From positions 682,001 through 746,000 of the forward strand of contig JAITYX010000022.1 of assembly GCA_021018815.1 (NCBI GenBank): DNA of 64,000 nt, read 5' to 3'. Position 1 is the stretch's first letter, and each line of letters starts with the position of its first letter. Below are positions 10,511 to 21,999 of the stretch, one piece after another. The DNA is from Talinum fruticosum. Its lineage: Eukaryota; Streptophyta; Magnoliopsida; Caryophyllales; Talinaceae. Below the pieces are notes generated by a model, which saw only the letters and a list, made by a program, of their open reading frames with translations, was not told where the DNA came from and ran no database searches. The position numbers and the translations under genes are program-made.

Positions 10511-13383
10511 TGTAACGACCCGTCCCTAAGAAAGTAATTATCCTTAAGTGCATTAAAAATTAGCCTGAGCGCGTGTATTTCAAATTTTCAAATATTTTCA
10601 TATTACTCATGTGGATATACGTATGTGTATATATATAAATATATATATGTCATTTTTGTTTAAAGTGCGAGGAACCGGATGATTACAACGACGACGCACG
10701 AGTGCTTTACAAATTTTAATGACCTAGAAGATAATTAATATTATTATATAACTAATTTATTCTGAATTATAAAATCCTTAAACAAATGAAACTAATGTAA
10801 TTTGTATAAATTTAATATTACTAAAAATAAAAAAATTCTTAGATTAAGATAAGTTTAATTAGAAAAATAATAAGTTTACAAGATTATGAATTATTGAGGA
10901 TGAGTGAGTCGGGTTAGAATTAGCACTAGTGAGAACTGGGCCGGATGCTTGAGTAGGGTCAACCGGCCCATTCGGAGGAAGGTTAGAGGAGGGGGTATAA
11001 AAGCATAAGTTAACCTAGGGTTTCATTATTCTAACCTAAAGGCGATTAAACCCTCACTCTCTCTCGCTCTCCCTCTCCTGCCTTCGTCCCCTCTTCCTCT
11101 CTCTCTACCACCGAGCCCGCCTCGGCTCTGCGCCCTTCCTGTTTTCACTTGCCGACCGACAGCACCGGCGGCCCTCTGCGCCACGCCGACAGCCACCGCC
11201 GGCTAGCCACCACCACCATCATCACCATCTTCGTCGAATTCCCCATCAAACACCCAAAACCCTATCCCTATCACTTGCCTCCACCGTCTCCCTTTTTCCG
11301 TTCATCTCAGCCACTTGGAGACGCCACCCCAACACCACCGACAACCACCATCACCTTCTACTACCCTACGGTCGTCATCTCGGCCACCAAACGCCGGCCC
11401 ACCGCCGGCTATACTTACGTTACTGCGCTGCTCCTGCCTTGGTTTTGCCCGGTTGGTCACGGTTTCTCGGCCTCCAACCCCTGTCCGGCCTCAGCTGCCT
11501 CTGTCGGCCGCCGACGCCGCTCACTGCCACCGACGACTGCCGCGACTGCAGCCGACTGCTCCGTTCGATCAACTCCGATCCTCAAACCACCACCCTCAAC
11601 CACCTCGAAACCCTTCAAAAAAATTAACCACAGTCCACTTTGGTTCTAGGGTAATTTTCAGCTTTTGATTTAATTTCTTAGAAGTAAATTTCAGTTTCGG
11701 TTCGTTTAATTTTAGGTTAATTTTTCAGATTCAGTTCTTCATTTCTTTTAATTTAAGTGTTTAAGTTGTAATCAGTCATTATGTTGTTTTATCTGTTTGG
11801 AGATTAAAGTTTGCTCATGGTTGTGGCATATATGTAATCGATTCATAAGGTTTGAGAGGATTTGGTGATAATTAATGACATTTGGATGTACTTGAATTAA
11901 AAACAAATCATGGATAATCCACGTATCAAGGACATTTATGGACAATCCCTGTATAAAGGGTAATTATGGACAATTCTTTGGATAAAGATATTCAGGAAGT
12001 GATTACGAGTTAAGAATTACTTTTGATAAATGAGGAGATTAAGAGAGAGATTGATGATGATTTTTGATTACGGGCAGCAGGTGAACTCGGAATAGGAGAA
12101 TTAACACTTTTGGACCTTTACAAAACAAAATAAGGTTAAAAGGTGGTACATAAAAATATGAATAAAGGAGATAAATGTTCAATATATCAATTGGAAGAAA
12201 ATTATGTATATTTGAAGTTACCTTATGTATAATTATATAAATGTATACATATATTTACATATGCGCTTAGAGGAAAGTTATATATACATATACTTTAAAG
12301 TTGCTAAATAGATATATATATATATATATATATGTATGTGCATACAGATTATACATGCATAGTAAAATAAGATAAATAAATTGTGTGAATCAAGAACCTC
12401 ATTAGTATTCCTTAGTAAAAGCTAACTTTAATAATTTTCATTTCAAGCGTGTTTGAAATGATTTGATAAATAAATAAGCTATAAAAATTCAGTTTATTAA
12501 TAAAACTCCTATGTCCTTAATTAAGGTCATCAAACACCGGCGTCGTGCGTTCATCCGGATTCCACCCAAAAGAGAAAGAAGGAGGAACGTCGGCAAGGTA
12601 CGTTCATTGATCGTGCCCTTCGAGTGTTTCATTTACAAATCAAGGCCGGATATGGCCGTCATTAACAACAATAAAGAATTGTTTGCAAATAATATTTGCC
12701 ATCATTAATATGGACCCGCCCATCAAGTGCCATTATTTGGTACGCCCAATATCCAGGTTGGTAACCCCATAACGGTTAACCGCCTTCAACCAGGACTATC
12801 CGATCGGTGCAGGTGTGTGCACATGCGTTTAGGGAAACCCGATGATCGTAAAGGGATCCATTCGAGATAATTAATCGATAATGAGTTTTACATTATTCAC
12901 TCCCCTCATTTATAAATGAATTGAAATGCATGCGCTCAACTTAATTATTTCATTACTATTATTTTACTTGCATGGTAGTGGACGTATTGAGTTTCGACTC
13001 ACATTGCGAAAATATTTCCTTGTTTTGTTTTAGGTAAGAATAGTGAAGACGGCAAGTCATAGAAGAATCGTGTTCGAGGCTTAGGGGCTCCGGCTCGCCA
13101 TGATAACCTTTTGGAGACTCGTACATAGTGTCGTGGATTAGAGCTAATGAATATTGGGTTACCTTGTACTTTTGTTCGGCTTTGTACATATTATAGTTTC
13201 CTTTTGTTGTTGACTGTTAAATAGAGTAATCTAAGTCGAATAGTTTAGTATCCGACTCCCGTTAGCCTTGCCCTTCCGCTGGTAAGGGCGGCGGTGGCAG
13301 CTCCTAAACCTTTTCCACTGCGCTAATCACTGGTTAGCGGGTTGCTTAGCCTGAATTAGTGATTATGAGTTGGGGGCGTTACA
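10511..13383 (+). repeat. 3' LTR of the chromovirus
   Basis: A 2.87-kb LTR beginning TGTAACGACCCGTCCC right after the purine tract AAGGGGAAGAC and ending GGGGGCGTTACA. It contains a TATAAAA box at 10996-11002, followed about 50 bp later by a CT-rich leader. The Pro/Ser/Thr-rich ORFs at 11149-11668 are that GC-rich leader read in frame, not genes. Confidence 0.85.
10996..11002 (+). promoter_or_regulatory. LTR TATA box
   Basis: TATAAAA sits in the U3 part of the LTR, 485 bp from its start, with a CT-rich transcribed leader downstream. This is the usual layout of a gypsy promoter. Confidence 0.6.
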
Positions 13384-15060
13384 ATTAGTTAGTGCTTGTT
13401 AATAAGGAGAGTTGTTTGTATATTATTCTTTCATAGTGAAAATATAATTTTTCTTTCAAATTACCTTCTTATATTTATTTAATTATTTTATCAAGTTCTT
13501 TTGATATTTTTCAATCTTATATACTTAAAAACCCAATAGATTCTTCTTCCCATATATAATTAATACAACAAATTCATCTAAACTTGAGTCTTTTGGGTCT
13601 CCCAGCCAGTGACGGACCCAGGAATTCAAGGAAAGAGGGTCGAAATAAACTAAATAATAGTGTACATAATAAAAAAATTAACAACATAAATCAAGCTTCT
13701 ACGATGAAATGATTGGAATGAGGTTGAATTGAAATGAAATTTAAAAGTTTAGAATTAAACAAGAAATTAAACCTAATCATTGTGATGTATGATTAGAATT
13801 AAACGAGTAAAAATCAAGCTTCTACGATAAATCTATGAGGTGAGATTAAATTGAAATGAAATTACAAAATTTAGAATTAAACAAGAATTAAACAAGAAAT
13901 TCAAATGAAATTAAACCTACTATCACATAAATTAAACCTTAAATTAAAATAAAATTTAAAAATTCAGAAGTTAGTAAACTTACGGATCTAGGGGAGGAGA
14001 GAGAGTGCGGGAGAGGGGGTGCGGTGAGGTTGGGGGGTGGTTGGCGGTGGCGGGGTGAGGGAATGGGATGGACGACAAGCTGCAGTAGAGGTTTGGGGCG
14101 ATGACCACCGGCGGTGGTGGCCGGTTGGGAGAGAGGGTGCGGGAGAGGGGGTGAGTTGAGTAGAATAGAAAACGTGAGAAGGCTGCGGTGGCAAGGCGAG
14201 GGGATGCTTGGGCTGCGGGTGACGGCCACTTGCCATTGTAGTGGTCATAAGTCGTGTGAGCGAGGGGGTGCGGAGTCAAGCAAAAGAATGAAAGGGAAGA
14301 TGATAAAAGATTTCTTTTGAAGAAAAATAGAGAAGGTGATGCTATCAGGATTCAAATCCCCAACCTCTTGGATAGAGGATGACATACTTATCAACTTAAC
14401 TTTTTAAACTCTTATCTATTTTTATCTGCTATATATAAAACTAGGTTTTAAACCCGTGCTATGCATAGGTGGTTTTAAAAATTTTTATTTAAAAATTATA
14501 AAATTTTGTAAGATGTGTTATATCATTTTTAAATTTTATATTGGTTATAAATTGATAGTAACTAATTCAATTAATAATGAAGAGTAAATAGACAAATAAT
14601 TTTTTAATTAAAATAAGTATATTAAGAACAACTTTAAATTTTATTACGATCTTGAAGGTTACAATGTTAAGTATAATTGGTATTTTAATTAGATTTTAAA
14701 TAAAATATCAATTAAAATAATTAATTAAAGTTGGCCTTTGAGTTGTTCATGCATGCTTTCTACTTTGTTGAGTTAGCAATTAACATTACTTTTTTTTCAA
14801 TGAGGTCAATTGGTAGAAAGAAAAAATAAATATTGATAATAGGCATACGATGTTTATTGTTTAAAGTGGTCTTTCAATAAAAGGTCTAAATATTGGATAT
14901 TTTTGTTAATATTATAACTTATGAATACTCTTCCATAAAATTAAAATTAAAAAAAAAATTATGAATGCAACATTTCATAAAAATTGATGATGCAACCTCA
15001 AAATTCAAATATAATTTTAATAATTATTCTAAATACAAAAATAAACTTCTTGCACATGGC
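13384..15060. other. AT-rich spacer with a GC-rich repeat block
   Basis: No gene is supported. From about 13609 (CAGTGACGGACCCAGGA) to about 14400 the sequence is organised like a common plant dispersed repeat: a GCGGA(C/T)CCAGGA-type start, an AT-rich part, a G-rich block (13980-14290) and a closing phrase near 14350 (CAGGATTCAAATCCCCAACC). The block at 37407-38330 has a similar start and layout. The ORFs in the G-rich block are low-complexity. Confidence 0.35.
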
Positions 15061-15109
15061 ATCATCTACAGGGCGAGTATTGAAATCCGGTAGTATTGAC
15101 GCCGATTAA

Positions 15110-15430
15110 TTAGGTCTTGATATCTACAGGGCGCTGTCTCACGGGCGCGGTATCAAGTTGGACGCCGTCTACAGGGAGCTCTCTCACGGGCGAGGTATCA
15201 AGTTGGGCGCCGCATACAGGTCGCTGTCTCACGGCCTCGGTATCAAGTTGGGCGCCGCCGTTCCAGACACTCTCGCATGGCATCGACAGTGGCAGTTGTA
15301 CGATCAGGGGTAGAGCAACTGCGGCAGGCACTGAGGGAAGAGAAATCAGTGTGCTGCTCCCGGGAGAAAGCGGATTAGAAAGGAGGACAATTAGGACGTA
15401 TAGGATCAACTGCGTGCGCAATCTCGACAT
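15110..15430 (-). CDS. Secreted repeat-peptide-like protein (member B), 106 aa, three 15-aa repeats
   Basis: I do not recognise a named family. The 106-residue ORF opens with MSRLRTQ and a hydrophobic stretch LILYVLIVLLSN (about residues 8-20), a likely signal peptide. A Pro/Leu/Val-rich spacer to about residue 57 follows. Then come three back-to-back 15-residue units: GGAQLDTEAVRQRPV, CGAQLDTSPVRELPV and DGVQLDTAPVRQRPV, ending DIKT. The DNA repeat is exactly 45 bp. The start ATG and the following ~20 codons align with member A at 387, which supports this strand and start. A degenerate fourth DNA unit lies past the stop (15066-15105). Inferred: precursor of a processed extracellular peptide, by layout only. 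CEP precursors also have 15-residue units, but their consensus does not match. Alternatives are a recent pseudogene or the plus-strand reading. Confidence 0.55.
   Translation of the reverse strand: MSRLRTQLILYVLIVLLSNPLSPGSSTLISLPSVPAAVALPLIVQLPLSMPCESVWNGGAQLDTEAVRQRPVCGAQLDTSPVRELPVDGVQLDTAPVRQRPVDIKT
15111..15257 (-). repeat. 45-bp tandem repeat, three units
   Basis: Three in-frame units, each containing CAACTTGATACC and GTGAGA on the minus strand, are about 80-90 percent alike. A fourth, diverged copy of GGCGTC...ACC...CGCCCTGTAGAT follows beyond the stop codon, at about 15066-15105. Confidence 0.9.
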
Positions 15431-17020
15431 CTTATATGTCTAACAACTATACGATCACGTCCTGCTATAATTTCCGAGTATAACCAATCACACCGCACAA
15501 TCGCAAATAATATTTCAACGTACTACTTTGCTTGAATTTAAGCTATGGATGAATGATGAGATTAGCTGGCCCTTACATAGGGGAGCTCAGCCTTTTATCT
15601 TAGGGAGCGGGAGATATCAGAATTATTAATTCACAGTGCTAATTAATTGCTTGCTAATTTCCACCTAATCATGAATTGTCTCAACAACATGCCCTCACTT
15701 AGCTCAATACTTATACCATAGAGTTGATTTATAAATTCGATGACATGACATAATTTGAGAGGACTTTTCGAAAAAGAAACCATAAAAATAAAAAATTAAT
15801 ATTAAAAAATTAAAATAAAATATCATTAATGATAACTTAAATTTATAAATATTAAACCCATAATTTATAGGGTACTTGTTACCTTTCTCAGCTTTCATTC
15901 ATTCTTCTTATAATATTAAATAAAAAAATAACTACCAAATAAAGATCGTGATATCTGCTCTACTTTATTTTAATTAAGCCCTTTTTTTTTGTTATTTAAT
16001 ATGCTTCGGACAAATTCAATAAGGATAAGTGTACGTTTACTTTGACATCTTCAAAGCGACAAGAAGAGTATTACTACGTCCGCACTCTTTAATTAATTAA
16101 TTATTTCTCAAGTTGGAAATTTTCCGGTTGTTATTGCACCCAAAAAGATTAAAAATATTCATTTATATAAAATAAAATAGTTCTAGGAGCATGATATGTG
16201 ACTTTATTTTTTGTTAGGGTCGTGCGACCTTTTTAGTTACGTACGTCTAAAATATTAATATATATTTTATTGGAGTAAGTATAACTTTTTTAATTATGAT
16301 AATATTTTTTGTTTCTTCAAAACAGATCGTGCAACACCACCCAGAATAAAATAAATAAAAGGATATCATGAGTGGCTGAAACGAGGTGGACGATTCACAA
16401 TATATTAATGCTAGCAAATTATCACAGATTTGATATTCATATTGTCTAGAGGCAAAGTATAAGGCCTTCTTTGGTAAAATGAACTATTTTAGTTGCATAT
16501 AACTATTTGAGTACCATATAACTATTTAAATAGGTAACAATTGTTTGATTTTATTTGTTAGCAAATAGTTGTTCAATTGAGTGGTTGAATAAATGTGTTC
16601 ACTAAATTTAGTGGTCGAGTTAGCTCATTATTGTAAATTGACATAAAAGGACATAAATAATTTGTCAAATATAAATTAATCCAGGAATGTTTTTGTCCCA
16701 AAAATATGAAACACTACTTTTAAATGTGAAAAAGTTAATATTCTTAATTTTTTGTTGTGTAAGTTACTTGAAACGCATAAGTTACTACAAATATTAATTG
16801 AAACACTACCTTATTTTTTGGTAAGAATGTTAAATTCTATTACCGCTTTTGGAAATTAACTTCTCAATCACAGCAAGAACCTAAAGGGCGAGACTAACGC
16901 AATCCTTTAGGCGAAATACTTTATCGGTTTGTCTTTAACATCTTGTTTCCTAGAAACCTTTACTAGATACAATATTATAGGAACCACTTTTAAGTACGCT
17001 TAAAAAGGACATTCAATTAC
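15431..17020. other. AT-rich intergenic DNA upstream of member B
   Basis: I see no other gene. The first 250 bp is less AT-rich and should contain member B's promoter if it is expressed (minus-strand ATAAAAGG at about 15593-15600 is a weak TATA candidate). About 16325-16440 is another copy of the dispersed repeat at 3560-3680. Confidence 0.4.
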
Positions 17021-17184
17021 CGTTAACGGACGTCGTGTATATGACCGTCGTTGTATGTAACATTTTTTACTACGGTTCAAAACCGTAGTCATAGGTCAAT
17101 CTATAACGACGGTTCTAATATAAGAATCGTCGTCATATAGTGATCTATGATGATGGTTCTTACATTAAAACCATCATCATAGGT

Positions 17185-20100
17185 TGTAACGCTCCCAATA
17201 CGTAACCACATAATTGGTTACTTAATAAGAAATTTATTATTTATTAGCGGCGGAAGACTTATACATTGGGAAACGTTATCGCCGTTTTCAAAACGAAAAT
17301 AAGGCAAATTCATTTGAGGAAATCAATTATTCAAACATGTATACAAAAACAAAAATTGTGTAAAAATTCAACCCAAATTTTCTTCATAGAAAATGCAATT
17401 CTCAAAACGCCGAGGATCATTTGAAGAGGAACCATGAGCCAAGAGATCAGCGGGTATGGAGTCAAGACAAACAGTCATACATTACTTCAATTGACCAGCT
17501 TCATTTTTTCTTCCCCTTTAACTTTATGCGTGATTGTAGATAATCTTGCTTGTGCTCGCTTCTTAAAATTTTTAATAAAACATAAAACAATAGAAATATG
17601 AGCTATAAGCCAAGTACGTTACCCTTATAAAATAAAATTATAAATTGAATGCTATTAAATACGTGCATATTCTCAATCATTTCCCTTGAATAAACGGTAT
17701 GTAAACTTGTCAATTGCTAATTCACCTTTCGATTTAGCCAAGCTTAGGACCCGTACTATGAAACAATCAATTAAGACAATTTGAAATCCGACTCCTAGGT
17801 TCGTTGAACCATACGGCGATCGGCTGTGAACAATTGAACACTTATCGGTTACGTGAACAATTGAACGATTAACAATTAAATGCTCTACTAGCGAGCAACG
17901 TTGTCCAGGCGTCCCCGAATCAACCATTTACGATTACGGTTGCGGTTACGATTACGATTACGATTACGTTTACTTTTACGATTACGATTATATGCGGTCA
18001 TAGACCATCATAACAACTAATGGGTCCTTTGCGTGGCCAAATTATGTTAAAACTGTTAGAACATATTCATAAATGCAATGAATTGTAAGCACCAACAATT
18101 AATCTGGAAAACTTTTACTTTAAGTATAAATGTCAAGGCAATAACATACCTCGACGTGCCGAACACTTCAATTGCCGATTGTTTCGCAAAACAATTTCAA
18201 TTCGATTTCTATTTATAAAACGAATATACTTTTGTAGATGACTAATCTTTTAATAATATTTATATGCATTTTCAATAAACTTACTTTTTCACGTACCTTC
18301 CCATATTGTTTCCTTTTGATCTCGGTATTCATACGTTTTCCAGAAATAAGTTATAAATTTACCATTCAATAAGTTCCGCCTTTTCATAAGCACAAGGTTT
18401 TCATATGGATATTTAAAATTAAGGTGCTTTACCGAATATTTTGACATCGTTTTTTTCTCCAAATAACTGAGCTCCCCACAAACATCGTTGCATTAAAAGA
18501 AATCACTAGTTGTTATAATAATTAAGCCACGAAATCCCATAATCACTTCAATTTCCTTTCACAATCGAAGTTGCATTATATACTTTGTTGCTTTAATTGT
18601 TTTTGCACTAACAATCAACATTCCACATCCCCTACTTAAGGTGTCGGTTTGGTTTTCCAATTTTCTAAAAATTTTGGCAAAATTTCGTTTGAAATATAGC
18701 CTAACCATTAGGCTAAAAGCCTTAAAAACCTCCACAAAATCCAAAATAAAACTCAACGAGCCATACGCTTGGAGTACACAACTCAACGGTCACACGCTCG
18801 AGTATATTTACAACCACAAAAACCAAGTTTCAAATCAGTATATAAACCAAGTTACAATCTCGTCAATATTCTCATATCTTATGCTCATGAACTCTTCGAT
18901 TTTTTATCAAGACAAGAACCTTCATACATATATATTTATAGCTAAGGCTTCGATTAAGCAATTTAATCATAAAAATCCCGATTATCGGGAGATGACTCCG
19001 TACGATTAATTCCTTTATAAATAGTACCAATAATCGGTTAATGATTTAGTGGGTCGTAGACAGAATAGTGAAACTCATCAATATTTTAACATGTTAACAT
19101 TTAAATATTTTGAAAAGTGCAAACAATAACGTACTGAAGTAGTTGTTCGTTTGCGTTTAAATATCGTTTTTGTTATTTTCTTCGAACATGTCGTTCCCAT
19201 CGTTTTTCTGTTTTCAGGAAGTAATTTTATTCGATAAGTTAAGTCTCTTATGACATTCTTATACGTTTTTTTCCTCCCGATAAATTCTTGCATTCAGTTT
19301 CTTTTAATATCTCATTTGGCGTTCAAAATTAATTCGATCTTCAAAATTTTAGAATTTTATAAAGATCTATTTTTCATCCTTGCTCAACTTGATTCAACAT
19401 TCCACATACTAAACTTCTTTCCAATCCAAAACTTACTTTAAATAGTATCATGAGCCCTCTTTAGAATTGTTGCACACTTAATTATTCACATCTCTTTATA
19501 ATACAAGCACGTCTTGACTTATCTGCCGGTCTATAGCAACTTACCTCAACAAAATCTTCAATAAATTCAACAAACCCCTAATTACATAGCCACTTACATT
19601 CACCTTCGTATCTCATTCCCAAAGTTAACATAACCCCAATTTTTCAGTTAATTCATACCAATGAGTATCCCTCCATACTCCATCAAATTTTCACATGTCA
19701 AATTAATTCACCCTTCCATAGCTAAACCAAAATTCAATTAATTTGTACAATTTTGGCACACACATATACACAAATAAATTCGGTCTTCCATCAATCTATA
19801 ATGTTTCATTTACAACTTCCTAAAACCAACCCACAACAACATACATATTTATACTTCAATCATCTCAATGTCTTCCTTTCAATTTTTCTACGAATAATCC
19901 CCAAACACATATATGCTCCTCTAATTATTCAATTGAATCACAAATTCATAATTAAATTTAACTTAGAGAAGAAGAGCAGAACAAATACCTTGAAGTGATT
20001 ACGGGTGCAATTGGGTGCGGGAGGCACGGCGGTGGTGGTGCCCGGTGGCAAGTGACCGGCTGCCGGCGGAACTGCAGCGGCAGCAGCCCATAGCGGCGGC

Positions 20101-20817
20101 GGCGGGCGGCAGCCCTGCCCTGTACTGGCCGAGACGAGAGGAAAAAGAGGGGAGAAGGAGGCCCGCAAGGGCGGCGGCATTAAGTCCCAACAGCCACTGT
20201 CGGGCGCCGGACGTGAGAGCCGGCTGCCGGGTGGTGGCGGCTGTGGAGGGCAAGGCCATGGGAGGAGGTAAAGTGGGGAGATGACAGAGAGTGGGGCAAT
20301 GAGATTTATTTACGGATGGAGTTTGAACTCAAACTTACCCCCTGATTTTTTTCTTCTTCCTGGCCGAGCACCTAGCTTTAATCTTCTTTTTTTTTAAAGT
20401 CATGTTAAGTTAATTTCTTCTTATCAAGTTTAATTACCACATGGCTACTTTGATACCATACAATTGGCTACTTTTAATTTGTTTATTATTTTATTTTATT
20501 TTATTTATATATTTACTACTATTGTTATTTAATATGTATTGGACAAATTAACCGAATTCGGATTGGATTTCGTATTATTCGAATACAAATATACCTATGT
20601 CGATAAATGTACAATATTTTATTTATTTTTTATTTACAAATTATCACTATTTCATGCGACTAAAGATTCCCGAGTTACTTGAACTAACAACTTCATTTGC
20701 ATCTTTTATTTAACTTTCAATTTTTTCACAGACTTACCACTTTTTATCAATATCGTTTTAATACGATCAAATGTAACATTAAAATAATTAAATGTGATTA
20801 AAAGTTGGGGTGTTACA
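17185..20817 (-). mobile_element. Solo LTR inserted in the CACTA element
   Basis: A 3,633-bp segment beginning TGTAACGCTCCC and ending GGGGTGTTACA, flanked by a perfect 5-bp duplication TAGGT (17180-17184 and 20818-20822). There is no internal coding region. The orientation is inferred as minus: the end read on the minus strand, GGGAGCGTTACA, matches the 3' end of the chromovirus LTR (GGGGGCGTTACA), and a GC/CT-rich leader-like block (20000-20285) reads that way. The AT-rich remainder has no gene. The solo state implies recombination between two LTRs of a once full element. Confidence 0.88.
17928..17991. repeat. (TTACGA)n hexamer microsatellite
   Basis: About ten near-consecutive copies of TTACGA, with variants TTACGG and TTGCGG, lie inside the solo LTR. 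The unit differs from the plant telomere repeat. Confidence 0.85.
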
Positions 20818-21319
20818 TAGGTCCTGCACAGAAAATTGCCAAAATGGTTAGGCAGGAAATATGATGACGACTCTAGTGTAAGAACCGTCATCATAGGTCT
20901 ATTTTTTTAATAGTTTTTTATTTTTTCATTTCCCCTATAAAAATTACACTTAAAAATACATCACAACTTACACAAGCAACAACCAACAACCTCAATTTTC
21001 CAATAATATTATACAAATTATTTCCGCTTACTACAACCATAACAAGTTTCATCTTGAACAAGTTCGACAATATAATTTCATATTTCACAATAAGTTCCAA
21101 CAAAGAATATATTACAATGATGTGAAATAATAATACAAAGAGTACTCTTCTTTCGAGTATTTAATGTGAAAAAGTTCAGTATTTTATACCACAAAGTTTC
21201 AAGAAGAAGAGATGAACTTTTTGGCATAAAGTACCAAAAAAGGAATACATAAATAGGACATCTCACCAGCAATATCTATCTCCTTTGTTATTGTCCCAAA
21301 GTAATGCTCCTTTTATGTA

Positions 21320-21690
21320 CTATTCGCTTAGAGTTCGTGCAGAGGTAGATTGGACAATAAGCAACTTAATAACTATAAAAAACATTAAGTGGAAGTAGAG
21401 ATTGGCAACCAAAATTGAGAAAAGCGTTAAACAATAATTATCCACAAGAAATATGCACAAGAAACTTTACTCGAAAAGGCTTACTCCTTTTTATCCTCAT
21501 CGAATGCGGATCTTCTACCATTCTCTATTGGAGAGCTTAATTCTTATTTTTCTTCTTGGAGTTCATGCAGGGGTAGAGGTAGACAACATAAAAGTTGCGG
21601 AACACATTAAGGGAGCTGAAATTAGCAACCCGAAGCCGAGAAAAGTGTTAAGTAACAATTATCCACAAGAAACATTACTCGAATGATGGC
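21320..21690. repeat. Imperfect tandem duplication inside the CACTA element
   Basis: Two copies of a ~220-bp block share phrases such as GAGTTC(G/A)TGCAG, AGAGGTAGA, GAGAAAAG(C/T)GTTAA and AATTATCCACAAGAAA at about 21330-21450 and 21555-21690. The 77-residue ORF here has no recognisable domain. Confidence 0.6.
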
Positions 21691-21999
21691 CCTCATCGAC
21701 CGATGATCTACTACTCTTCCAATTAGACACTTTAGTCCTTATTTTGATCTTTATCGAACAATCATATATTACATGAATACTACAAGTTAAAAAATAATGA
21801 AAAGTAAGCTACAATTTCTAAAACAAGCAACAATATTGGATATCATGCGGAATATAATTAATGTTCTTACTCGGTTGATATAATTATATGGTTTATGCCT
21901 TTTTCCCCCTCATTTAGACTTATCTTCAATATATATGCCCTCTTGATGCTAAACCCTTAAATATAATTCTTCAAAATTGAGATCCTAATTTTCTACAGG

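Larger units (their letters stand above)
7022..13383 (+). mobile_element. Rearranged Tekay-like chromovirus with inverted LTR 3' ends
   Basis: A Ty3/gypsy element. It is flanked by a perfect 5-bp duplication, ATTAG, at 7017-7021 and 13384-13388. The right half is normal: RNase H, integrase, chromodomain, a polypurine tract (about 10499-10510) and a 3' LTR. The left end is abnormal. Instead of a 5' LTR beginning TGTAACGACCC, it starts with TGTAACGCCCCAACTC, the reverse complement of the LTR 3' end. This inverted arm runs to an AT microsatellite near 8204, followed by a piece of reverse transcriptase on the minus strand and then plus-strand RNase H from about 8398. Gag, protease and most of the RT are missing. 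The duplication at the outermost bases implies that the ends were already inverted at integration, or that an inversion preserved them exactly. Confidence 0.85.

Noticed and set aside
11149..11668. Pro/Thr/Ser-rich ORFs of up to 166 aa
   Set aside because: They lie in the transcribed leader of a retrotransposon LTR, are low-complexity, and have no domain.
13939..14320. Overlapping ORFs on both strands
   Set aside because: Low-complexity G/C-rich repeat block open in several frames at once.
15117..15443. Plus-strand repetitive ORF (TGRCLT..VSSW units)
   Set aside because: Any frame through a 45-bp repeat is repetitive. This one lacks a signal peptide and its start does not match the gene at 184-387.
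17928..17991. Interstitial telomere
   Set aside because: The unit is TTACGA, not the plant TTTAGGG, and it lies within an LTR bounded by a target duplication.
19938..20284. Ala/Arg-rich ORFs on both strands
   Set aside because: GC-rich leader inside the solo LTR.
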